From contig CAWFLT010000008.1 in NCBI GenBank assembly GCA_963816795.1, positions 62,001 through 126,000 on the forward strand: 64,000 nucleotides of DNA, in the 5' to 3' direction. Below are positions 17,193 to 25,055 of this stretch, one piece after another. The translations under genes and the position numbers were made by a program. The stretch comes from CAWFLT01 sp963816795. GTDB lineage: Bacteria > Acidobacteriota > Vicinamibacteria > Vicinamibacterales > SCN-69-37. Numbering within the stretch: the stretch's first letter is position 1; each line of letters begins with the position of its first letter. Under the pieces are notes generated by a model. The model was not told the origin of the DNA and searched no databases. It saw only the letters and a program-made list of their open reading frames with translations.

Positions 17193-19307
17193 TCACCCGC
17201 CGGTGACCGGCAGCGTGATCGAGAACGTCGCGCCGCGGTCGGGATTGTTCGCAGCCGATATCGTACCGCCGTGGCGTTCGATGATGGAGCGACAGATCGA
17301 AAGGCCCAGTCCCAGTCCTTCCGGCTTGCTGGTGATGAACGGATCGAAGATCGACTCGAGCTTTTCCGCGGCGATTCCAGTGCCGCTGTCCTGAACTTCG
17401 ACCAGCACGTTCGAGTGATCGACCGGATTCGTGCGCACGACCAGGCGCCGCGCGCCGTCGAGCCCGGTTCCGCTCATGGCGCTGAACGCATTGAGCACCA
17501 GGTTCAAAATGACCTGCTGAAGCTGGACGCTGTCACCCTTGACCGGGCGGACGTCGGCCGACAGGTCGAGGTGGACCGTGACCTGGTGCAGATTCGCGTC
17601 GCCGTGCGCGATGCGCTCGACGATGCGGATCACATTGTTCACGTCGACGTTGGTCAGGCCCGCCGCCGTGCTGTCGCGCTTGAGCATGGCGCGCAGCCCG
17701 CCAATGACTTCGCCGGCGCGCTCGGTGACCTCGCAGATGTCGGCCAGCGCGCTGCGCACCTCCTGGAGATCGGGCTCGGGGGCGTTGAGCAAACGCACGC
17801 CGACGTGGGAGTTGGTGAGGATCGCGGTAAGTGGCTGCCTCAATTCGTGCGTCAGGGTTGCGGTGAGCTCGCCGAGCGTGGCCACGCGTGCGACGTGCTC
17901 CAGTTCTGCCCGCTTTTGCGCGGCTGACGCCTCCGCCTGTCTGCGAGCCGTGACATCCATCGACACGCCGAAGAGCTTTGGGCCGGTGCCGTCGTCAGGC
18001 CCCACACAACGGCCGCGCCCATGAATCCAGCGGACGATGCCATCCGCTTGCTGCACGCGATACTCCATTTCGTATTCGCCTCGCGTCTGGAGCGCCTGTG
18101 TGATCGCGCCTTCACGCGCGGTGCGATCGTCGGGGTGCACGCGATCGAACGTTGCCGCAAAATCGAGGCGCGCGGCTGGCTCGAGGCCAAACAGCGAGCG
18201 CCCCCGCTCGGTCATCCACACATCGTTGCCGGAAACATCCCACACCCACATCGCCAGGTTTCCGGCTTCCGCAGCGAGACCCATCAGGTTCGCGTTCTCA
18301 CGCAACGCTTCTTTCGAACGTCTTTCCTCGTCGATGACCACCGCAAGCAGCATCAGCGGAGTGGCGGTGACGAGGAGGAATAGCTGCAGTGCCAGCGCAT
18401 TCTCGGCGGGGGTTTGGGCCAGGAACGGGCCGTGCCCGCGCATGGTTCCCCAGATCGCCTGGAACGTGATGATCAACATCGAGACGCTGATTCCACCAAG
18501 GCCGAAGCGGAGCGCCGCCCAGATGAGCAGAGGAATCGGCGTGTATAAGAGCGCGGGCGAACTGTTGGGACCCGCGGGCGTACTATCGAAGACGAAGATT
18601 CCCAGCGCCACCGTACACGCGCCGAGGAGAGCCGCTTCCACAACGCGTCGGGAAAACAGGGCTCTCGGCCGTCTGACGAACAGATGGTGCGCACCCAGCA
18701 GAAATACCGGCACCAGGACGACGGCCGTGACCGCATTCGAGATTCCCAGGTTGCGCCATTCGATCCAATAGTGCGTGCCGAAACCGTAGGAGACCGTAAA
18801 GGACGCACCCCAGAAGGCGGCCCCAAAAGGAACGAGCACGACGGCGATGAGGACGAAGAGAATCGCGTCACGAAGCGTGATCGCCTTGAGGGGAGACTTG
18901 ATCAGAAGGCGAATCCCCGCCGCTGCCGCGACGCATTTCACCGCGTCGAACGCCTCGGCGGTCAATGCGTACACTGGCGGCCACTGCGCCTGCTGGGTCG
19001 CCAGAAAATGAGCACTGGCGGCGGCGAGTACGTAGGCCCACCAGTGCCGAGTGGGGACGAGCAGCAGGATGCAGAGCAGCACCGCGTGCGGCGGAAAAAA
19101 GAGCGAGACCTTGCTGTCGGGGAACGTCAGCGCCCAGGCGATCTGCGTGGCGACGTAATAGCAGACGGCGCTCGCCAGGACGAACCCCACCGTGCGGAGC
19201 GATGCCCCGGCGGAGCGTCCATCTGGTCCGGCGCTTATGCGAGCCGCTGCCACCTCAGAAACATTGCGGGTCGCCGTCACCGTCACGTCAGACTTGTTCT
19301 GAGACAC
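17193..19307 (-). CDS. MASE1-PAS-sensor histidine kinase
   Basis: Membrane sensor kinase of ~704 residues with no frame break. Order: a MASE1-type membrane sensor of about eight to ten segments (residues ~40-330, including FPDSKVSLFFPPHAVLLCIL), a PAS/PAC domain (EAGNLAMWVWDVSGNDVWMT … GVSMDVTARRQAE), a HisKA dimerisation helix (ATLTHELRQPLTAILTNSHV, phospho-accepting His) and a HATPase domain (QQVILNLVLNAFSAM; DSGTGI; GLGLGLSI). The GTG at 19307 is preferred because GAAGG lies about 10 bases upstream; a farther ATG at 19403 also stays in frame. It is an orphan: no response-regulator gene is adjacent. The HELRQPL box marks the NtrB/FixL-like HPK4 group. Confidence 0.85.
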   Translation of the reverse strand: MSQNKSDVTVTATRNVSEVAAARISAGPDGRSAGASLRTVGFVLASAVCYYVATQIAWALTFPDSKVSLFFPPHAVLLCILLLVPTRHWWAYVLAAASAHFLATQQAQWPPVYALTAEAFDAVKCVAAAAGIRLLIKSPLKAITLRDAILFVLIAVVLVPFGAAFWGASFTVSYGFGTHYWIEWRNLGISNAVTAVVLVPVFLLGAHHLFVRRPRALFSRRVVEAALLGACTVALGIFVFDSTPAGPNSSPALLYTPIPLLIWAALRFGLGGISVSMLIITFQAIWGTMRGHGPFLAQTPAENALALQLFLLVTATPLMLLAVVIDEERRSKEALRENANLMGLAAEAGNLAMWVWDVSGNDVWMTERGRSLFGLEPAARLDFAATFDRVHPDDRTAREGAITQALQTRGEYEMEYRVQQADGIVRWIHGRGRCVGPDDGTGPKLFGVSMDVTARRQAEASAAQKRAELEHVARVATLGELTATLTHELRQPLTAILTNSHVGVRLLNAPEPDLQEVRSALADICEVTERAGEVIGGLRAMLKRDSTAAGLTNVDVNNVIRIVERIAHGDANLHQVTVHLDLSADVRPVKGDSVQLQQVILNLVLNAFSAMSGTGLDGARRLVVRTNPVDHSNVLVEVQDSGTGIAAEKLESIFDPFITSKPEGLGLGLSICRSIIERHGGTISAANNPDRGATFSITLPVTGG

Positions 19308-19365
19308 AGCGACACAGCCTTCAAATGTGGCGGGAAACTTATCACATCTACTTTGGGCCCTCGCC

Positions 19366-19605
19366 TCAGAACACTTCGTCGAAGAGTCCCCAGAACTTCT
19401 CACGGACTTTCCAGTGCCACGGCCGGCGCTGCCACGCTTCTACGCTCCATTCCTTCGACCGCGTCAGATCCTTCTCGAACGCCTCGAGCAGCCGGCGCCC
19501 GAGATCGGTATCGGCGACGGCGACGGTGATCTCGTCGTTCAATTCGAGCGACCGATTGTCGAAGTGGCCGGAACCGAAGACGCTCCACTGTCCGTCGATC
19601 ACCAT
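19366..19605 (-). pseudogene. C-terminal fragment of cardiolipin synthase / phospholipase D protein
   Basis: The 79-residue frame MVIDGQWSVFGSGHFDNRSL followed by ELNDEITVAVADTDLG matches the last HKD-motif domain and tail of cardiolipin-synthase-type enzymes. The His and Lys of the second HKD motif should lie immediately upstream, but that sequence hits an in-frame stop (near 19611) and no first domain is found. It is therefore a remnant, not an active enzyme. Confidence 0.65.
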
Positions 19606-19765
19606 GACCTAGTCCGGAAAGGCCGGGTCCTCGATGGCGAGCCGGCTTTCGACGTGCAGTGTCCGGGGATCCGCGCCACCGGCGCCGTTTCGATGCGCCG
19701 GTAGGCGTCGGGTATCCTAAGTACGGCATCGGCAGCGACTGCGCGTCTCGGGCTGGTGCGGTAGG

Positions 19766-19999
19766 ATGGCCATCGACCTCGGCTTCACGAGCAGCGAGTT
19801 CGCGGGCCGGCTGCGCAAGGCCGTCAACGATCTCGTCTCGACGTCAGCCGTAACTTGCGCACTCTTCGAGGAATTCCGCGCTTCCTACGTCCTGCACTTT
19901 GTCCCGCGCGGCGTCGATCCAGGCGGCGTACATACGCGACAGGTCACTGTGAAACGTCCCGGGGCGAGGGTCAAAGCCCGGCGCGCGTACATCCGGTAG
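19766..19999 (+). pseudogene. C-terminal fragment of a VWA-domain protein
   Basis: The stretch EEFRASYVLHFVPRGVDPGG, then HTRQVTVKRPGARVKARRAY, is the usual end of exported von Willebrand factor A-domain proteins of Acidobacteriota. The preceding residues (KAVNDLVSTSAVTCALF) look like the join of unrelated or damaged sequence, and the metal-binding DxSxS half is absent. I treat it as a remnant. The surrounding non-coding stretch 19606-20116 holds only this and the neighbouring phospholipase D fragment; no other gene is seen there. Confidence 0.55.
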
Positions 20000-20116
20000 G
20001 CCGCCGGGCCTCTCCTGCTGGCTGCCGGCGTCGTGCCGAACACCTCCGAACGGGCACCGCGAGCGCATAGACCCAGTCGGACTCGGCGGCGCAACGAGCA
20101 TCGGGAGGACTCGGAG

Positions 20117-21088
20117 ATGACCGAGAACAACCATTTGAGTTTTGAGACGGCGGCGCAGCACGCGATTGTGGGAGTGCCGATTGTTGATCCCCGGCAGCGC
20201 ATTCACGAGGTTCGAGACATTCTCGTCGGGCGGAGCTACGAAAGCGCAAGCCACATCGTCGTCTGCGAGGCTGGCCTGTTTCGTGGCGTGCTGAGAATCG
20301 AAGATGCCTTGTCCGCGCCAGCCGAATCCAGTGTTGAGTCTGTGATGGACGCCGGCGCCCCAACGGTCGGCCCAGGCGTCGATCAAGAGGTTGCCGCGTG
20401 GCGGGCTGTGCTTCACAAGGAAGCTGCCTTGTCTGTCGTGGACGGTCACGGCCGATTCGTCGGAATCATCCCACCACACCGATTAGTCGCGGTTCTGTTA
20501 TCTGAACACGAGGAGGACCTGTCGCGGCTCGGTGGTTTCTTGAGCACGACTGCCGCGGCAAGAACGACGAGTGAAGAGCCGGCGCAGCGTCGCTTCCGCC
20601 ACCGGCTCCCGTGGCTCCTCCTGGGCTTGGGGGGATCGTTGGTGGCGGCCGATCTCGTTGGCTGGTTTGAGACCCAACTCCAGGTCAACATTCTGCTCGC
20701 CTTCTTCATCCCGAGCATTGTCTACCTGGCGGACGCGGTGGGAACTCAAACTGAGACCATCGTCGTTCGAGGCCTTTCGTTAGGTGTGCCCATCGGCCGG
20801 ATGATCTCAGGTGAGCTGCTTTCAGGGCTCGCGATTGGCGGAACGCTCGCCGTGGTTGCCGGGCCGCTCGTTTGGTGGCGTTGGGGCGATGCGGGCGTGG
20901 CGATTTCAGTGGGACTGGCCGTGTTGGCCGCATGCTCCACGGCGACAGTGGCGGCAATGGCACTCCCATGGCTCTTTGATGCGTTCGGTCGCGATCCTGC
21001 GTATGGAAGCGGGCCACTCGCGACGGTTGTTCAAGATCTGCTGTCAATCTGGATCTACCTTTTCATCGCAACGCTCGTGATCTCATGA
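20117..21088 (+). CDS. short MgtE-type divalent cation transporter with CBS pair
   Basis: Membrane transporter of 323 residues. Residues ~15-130 form two CBS-like repeats (VPIVDPRQRIHEVRDIL; AALSVVDGHGRFVGIIPPHR), a regulatory module. Residues ~155-323 form the MgtE channel domain with five hydrophobic segments; the AGTQT-type signature appears as AVGTQTETIVVRGLSLG. The N-terminal superhelical MgtE domain is missing, so it is shorter than the usual ~450 residues. ATG 20117 has GGAG within 6 bases. It likely carries Mg2+ (or Co2+) across the inner membrane. Confidence 0.8.
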   Translation: MTENNHLSFETAAQHAIVGVPIVDPRQRIHEVRDILVGRSYESASHIVVCEAGLFRGVLRIEDALSAPAESSVESVMDAGAPTVGPGVDQEVAAWRAVLHKEAALSVVDGHGRFVGIIPPHRLVAVLLSEHEEDLSRLGGFLSTTAAARTTSEEPAQRRFRHRLPWLLLGLGGSLVAADLVGWFETQLQVNILLAFFIPSIVYLADAVGTQTETIVVRGLSLGVPIGRMISGELLSGLAIGGTLAVVAGPLVWWRWGDAGVAISVGLAVLAACSTATVAAMALPWLFDAFGRDPAYGSGPLATVVQDLLSIWIYLFIATLVIS

Positions 21089-21189
21089 GTCCGTCTGCTG
21101 CCCCGACGTTGACGATCTCGTGACGGCTCGGCGACACGGGTGTCCGAAACCTCGAGTGCACCCGATGGCAGGGCGATAGGATCCAACCG

Positions 21190-22089
21190 ATGAGGAGCAG
21201 CTCCAAAGGCCGAAGCGTGATGGGATGGATTGCCGTCACGCTTTCTACGCTGCTCTCGAGCTTCTGGGCGTTTTGGGGAAGCATCGAGAACTTCCATGAA
21301 GGCTGGTACCTCCGAGAGCTCTGGCGGAATCTCGCTCTCATGGCGATTCAATATCTCCCGTGGATGTTCATTCCGATGGTGGCGGGCCTCGTCGCATTGT
21401 GGCGGCCGCCTCTCGGCGTGGCGGCACATGTGGCGTTGGCCGCGGCCGTCTTCTCGCTTTTTGAGATTCGTGAAATCGGCGGCTTGATGATCGGCATTCC
21501 CGTGTTGCTCCTGGCGGCGCTGTACGGCTACGGTCGTCCTGTGCCCCTGCGCTGGGCCAGGCGCGCGCTCATCGGCGTCCCCCTGCTCACGGCCATCGCG
21601 TCCGGCGCTTACCCCGGCTGGCGCGTTCTGACGCGGCCGCGTGTGGTTGATCTTTCAATGCGCCGCATCGACGGGAACGGCGTCAATCTGGTCTGGGCAC
21701 CGGCAGGTCCGGGTTGGGACGAGACCGGCTTTCCCTGGCTCGAAGCGAAGAGGCGATGCGAGTACCTGACAGCGGACGGCCACGCGTTGGAAGCGGGCCC
21801 GCAGCGGGTCTGGCGGCTGCCGACCGTGGACGAAACGGTTCGGACGCTGAGCTGGCGGGGAACGAACGCCGGCGGGACTTGGGACGCCAAGGCCCGGCGC
21901 GCGTCCTATCGCGCCATGCCGGACAAGGAACCGCCGCTCTGGAACCCCTACAGCCAAGTCATCTATTGGTGGACGGCCGATGAGGTCGACGCCGAACGAG
22001 CATACCGGGTGGCGTACAACGGTTACGTCACGCGATTGAGCAAGACGGTCGGATCTGGATACCTCGCGTGCCGATGCGTTCGGGACTGA
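21190..22089 (+). CDS. membrane protein with C-terminal Lcl/DUF1566-like domain
   Basis: A 299-residue protein. The first ~150 residues carry four or five membrane segments (SVMGWIAVTLSTLLSSFWAF; LALMAIQYLPWMFIPMVAGL; VAAHVALAAAVFSLF; LMIGIPVLLLAALYGY; ALIGVPLLTAIASGAYPGW). The C-terminal domain has RVWRLPTVDETVRTLSW, YWWTADEVDAERAYRVAYNG and a final ACRCVRD, which fits the sulfatase-modifying-factor/DUF1566 (Lcl C-terminal) fold. No catalytic pair can be named. The gene stands alone, about 100 bases after the transporter gene. Confidence 0.7.
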   Translation: MRSSSKGRSVMGWIAVTLSTLLSSFWAFWGSIENFHEGWYLRELWRNLALMAIQYLPWMFIPMVAGLVALWRPPLGVAAHVALAAAVFSLFEIREIGGLMIGIPVLLLAALYGYGRPVPLRWARRALIGVPLLTAIASGAYPGWRVLTRPRVVDLSMRRIDGNGVNLVWAPAGPGWDETGFPWLEAKRRCEYLTADGHALEAGPQRVWRLPTVDETVRTLSWRGTNAGGTWDAKARRASYRAMPDKEPPLWNPYSQVIYWWTADEVDAERAYRVAYNGYVTRLSKTVGSGYLACRCVRD

Positions 22090-22159
22090 GGCGACCCTCC
22101 ATCCTGTTGCAACTTCTTCACCATGGCCCACATAGTAAGAACATCGCGCGCAGGGGTTG

Positions 22160-22513
22160 ATGAGGTGTCATGTGAACGCCACGATCGATGACAACAGGCC
22201 CAGGATCGTTTACTGGCATCGGGAGCTGCCGCCACTCGAGGCAGAACTCGTCGCGGAACACACCGTCGAGGCCCACAGCAGCCGTGTCCCAGGGACAATC
22301 GCGCATCGTGACGAGCTGTGGAATCAGTGCTATCAGGAGTTGATGACCAACGCCGAGAGCCGGCTCGTGCAGGAGGTCGCGCGCCTGGGTGGCCACTTTG
22401 CGCACGTCCACGACGAGGCGATCGATCCAAAGCACGACGCCGCCGCTGGTGAGGCATGGCTCGACGGCCGTTTCAGCTACATGTTGTACCGGCGTCCGCA
22501 GCAGTCGCGGTAA
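22160..22513 (+). CDS. hypothetical protein (117 aa)
   Basis: Soluble small protein with conserved-looking segments RIVYWHRELPPLEAELVAEH and HRDELWNQCYQELMTNAESR, and no signal or membrane segment. The start is ambiguous: ATG 22160 (MRCHVN) or GTG 22172 (MNATIDDN), the latter with TGAGG a few bases before it. I recognise no named domain; the WHRELPPL beginning makes me think of a widespread conserved hypothetical family. It converges on the anti-sigma/receiver gene. Confidence 0.6.
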   Translation: MRCHVNATIDDNRPRIVYWHRELPPLEAELVAEHTVEAHSSRVPGTIAHRDELWNQCYQELMTNAESRLVQEVARLGGHFAHVHDEAIDPKHDAAAGEAWLDGRFSYMLYRRPQQSR

Positions 22514-22559
22514 GGCATCACTTCCTCAGCACGCACGCTGTTGCTGAATTCGTCGAACC

Positions 22560-23387
22560 TCACTTCAGGTGCTTGATGAGCAGGACCTCGTTGCCGCGCT
22601 CGTTGTAGACCAGCTCGTCGGCGATCTGCTTGACGAGGAGCATGCCGAATCCGCCGGGCCGGCGACCCGTCTTCTCGCGCTCGAGCGTGACGTCCATGAG
22701 GTCTTCGGGCCGGCGCGTCTTGGCCACATGCGCGAGGTCGGCGCGATCGAACCCGTTGCCCGGATCGCGGAAGTGATAGACGATCGCGCGCTCGGTGCGC
22801 GCGGCCGTGACCTCGATCACCTTTCCCGGATCGAATCCGGCGCCGTGTTCCATCGCGTTCACCAGCATCTCGCGGAACGCCGCCATCAACAGGTCGCGAT
22901 CCTTCTCGGGCAGCGAGTCCTCCCGCTCGGTCATGAACCGTACCAGGCGCTCCGCGGTGAGCAGATCGCACGACACGCGCAGCGTCATCCAGTACGGCAG
23001 GCCCGACACCACCTCGATGCCGTGTCTCCAGTCCACGGCCTCGAGCGCCGAGAGGCCCATGGCGACGACTTCGCCAAAGTCGACCGGCGGCGTGAAGCAC
23101 GCGAACACTTGCGCGCGCAGCGCGGCCACGACATCCTCGTGGGTCGTCGCCGGCGCGAGCATGATGACCTTCACGCCCGGACGGACGGCCCGGAGCTCGG
23201 CGGCGAGCGCCAGGTCCTCGGAGACCGATGTCGTGGGGTCGGTGATGACGACATCGACCGCGAGATCGCGAAGGCGCCGGACGGCCTCGACGTTGCCTCC
23301 CGAGATGACCAGGTCGTGGCCGGCGAGGCCCGCCGATAGCGCCTTGAGGAGTGCGTGGTCAGGACAGATCGCGAGGAGGCGGCGCAT
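22560..23387 (-). CDS. receiver-like domain fused to RsbW-type anti-sigma ATPase domain
   Basis: Cytosolic 275-residue signalling protein. Residues 1-115 resemble a response-regulator receiver ([31 protein letters not shown] with a likely phospho-acceptor Asp; [19 protein letters not shown]). Residues ~150-275 form a HATPase_c_2 (RsbW/SpoIIAB-like) domain: N box [15 protein letters not shown]1 box DPGNGFD, G2 box [17 protein letters not shown] 23385-23387 starts exactly at the receiver fold. Such proteins act as phosphorylation-gated anti-sigma or serine kinases; the partner is not encoded next to it. Confidence 0.75.
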   Translation of the reverse strand: MRRLLAICPDHALLKALSAGLAGHDLVISGGNVEAVRRLRDLAVDVVITDPTTSVSEDLALAAELRAVRPGVKVIMLAPATTHEDVVAALRAQVFACFTPPVDFGEVVAMGLSALEAVDWRHGIEVVSGLPYWMTLRVSCDLLTAERLVRFMTEREDSLPEKDRDLLMAAFREMLVNAMEHGAGFDPGKVIEVTAARTERAIVYHFRDPGNGFDRADLAHVAKTRRPEDLMDVTLEREKTGRRPGGFGMLLVKQIADELVYNERGNEVLLIKHLK

Positions 23388-23438
23388 CAAGCCCCGATCG
23401 TAGACGAAATACCGCAAACATCGCCTATCCTCATTCAG

Positions 23439-24093
23439 ATGGCGAAGCGGCGGCCGCAACGGAATCGCGCAAGAGCCTCGACGCTGAAGTCCGAGCGCGG
23501 CCAGCGGTTCAGGCCCCACCCCTGGCACGGCCTGGAGGTCGGCCTCGACCCTGCCGGCGTCCTCAACGCGTACATCGAAATCACGCCGTTCGACCTGATG
23601 AAGTACGAAGTGGACAAGATCTCCGGGTATCTGCGCGTCGATCGTCCGCAACGCTCGTCGGCGCAGCATCCGGCGCTCTACGGCTTCGTGCCACGTACCC
23701 TCTGCGGCGAGCACGTGCGCCGGCTCGCGGCCGGCGCCAAGCGAGGCGACGGCGATCCGCTGGACATCTGCGTCCTCAGCGAACGGGCGATCGCACGCAG
23801 CGAGATCATCGTGCGCGCCGCGCGTGATCGGCGGCCTTCAGGTGCTCGACTCCGGCGAAGCCGACGACAAGATCATCAGCGTGCTGGACAACGACGACTT
23901 CTGGGACCTGGCCCGCGATCTCGACGACGTGCCGCGTGTCCTGGTGGAGCGGCTGCATCACTATTTCCTGACCTACAAACTCGTGCCGGGCGAGCGTAAT
24001 GAGACCCGCATCGCCAGGAAATACGGACGCGCGCACGCGCTCGAGGTTGTGCGGGCGGCCATGGCAGACTACATCGACAAGTTCGGACAGTAG
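23439..24093 (+). CDS. ppa: inorganic pyrophosphatase, family I (frameshifted)
   Basis: Hydrolyses pyrophosphate to phosphate, driving biosynthesis. Family segments are visible: [46 protein letters not shown] (metal-binding aspartates) and, after the break, [20 protein letters not shown] and FLTYKL. The frame breaks near 23820 inside a GCGCGC run, between EIIVRA and VIGGLQ, which are adjacent in family members; a consensus error is likely. ATG 23439 gives a slightly long N-terminus ([12 protein letters not shown]) for a total near 217 residues. It is divergent from the anti-sigma gene, with 51 bases between starts. Confidence 0.8.
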
Positions 24094-24164
24094 GCCGTCA
24101 GTGTCCGATCCTGCACAGCACTCCTGCGACTGATCAGCCCGGACGTTCACCCACGAGACCGACG

Positions 24165-25010
24165 ATGACCGTGTGCCTGCAGTGCAGCCTGCGCGCCTTG
24201 CTCGCACAGGAGTCCGTGCCCGTTTTCGATGCGTCCTTCGAGGTCCATGAGGCGCGCGTGCATCCCTATCCGGAGACGAGCAAGTACCAGTATCAGCAGC
24301 TCATTGAAGCGGTCTGGACGCTTGACGATGCGCGGTGGCAGGAGGTGGAGCGCGGGCTGCGGGCGCAGGGCAGGCGGCCGGACGTGACGGCTGAGGCGGC
24401 CAGATGGCTCGGCGTGCTCCGAGACTTCCTGGACAATGGGCGGCGGTCGCGTCCGGCAGCGCAAGGTACGTTTGTGCCACCGCGGCCCTCCCCCATCACG
24501 AGGCAGCGGCGGCCGGAGCGGGCGCCGGCGCAAGGTGCGGAGGTCCCGCTGATGTTCCTGATCAAGGGGCGGCGGCCTCCGGCGGAAGGTGAGGATGTGC
24601 CGCCAATCGCGCCGCCAACTTGGGACGCCGAACGAGCCCTCGCCGCGTTGAACGTCACCGAGGTGCCGTTTGATGGGACCAACGGTGACAGGCTCGGGTA
24701 CGCCCAAGGCCTCTCGATCGCCGTGTCGCCGGTCGGACCGTTGCCGCACAAGACTCGCTTTCATGAGCTGGCGCACGTCCTGCTCGGCCACACCGCCGAG
24801 AGCGAACAACACGGCGAGCTGACCCCGCGAAATCTGCGGGAGTGTGAAGCGGAAGCGGTCGCCATGATGTGCTGCGCCGCGCTGGATCTGCCAGGCGTCG
24901 AATCGGGTGGCAGATACATCTGGCAATGGTGGGGGCCTGGAAAGATACCGAAGCGGTCTGCCCAGCGGATTCAGAAAGCGGTCGATCAGATCTTGAAGGC
25001 GGGTGCGTAA
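24165..25010 (+). CDS. ArdC-type zinc metallopeptidase-domain protein
   Basis: The C-terminal half contains FHELAHVLLGHTAES (HExxH zinc site, near residue 200) followed by CEAEAVAMMCCAALDLPG (third-ligand region), the arrangement of the ArdC/ImmA-IrrE-like peptidase domain. The N-terminal half begins MTVCLQCSLRALLAQESVPV and includes a low-complexity stretch with three variants of an A(Q/E)G-x-x-VP element (residues ~95-150). The usual ArdC N-terminal single-stranded-DNA-binding domain is not recognisable. ArdC proteins are mostly plasmid-borne antirestriction factors; this chromosomal copy may be a relic of transfer or a domesticated protease. Confidence 0.65.
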   Translation: MTVCLQCSLRALLAQESVPVFDASFEVHEARVHPYPETSKYQYQQLIEAVWTLDDARWQEVERGLRAQGRRPDVTAEAARWLGVLRDFLDNGRRSRPAAQGTFVPPRPSPITRQRRPERAPAQGAEVPLMFLIKGRRPPAEGEDVPPIAPPTWDAERALAALNVTEVPFDGTNGDRLGYAQGLSIAVSPVGPLPHKTRFHELAHVLLGHTAESEQHGELTPRNLRECEAEAVAMMCCAALDLPGVESGGRYIWQWWGPGKIPKRSAQRIQKAVDQILKAGA

Positions 25011-25055
25011 GAACCATCAAGTTGAGGCCGGGAAGTCCGGTAAGATCCGCGTTCC

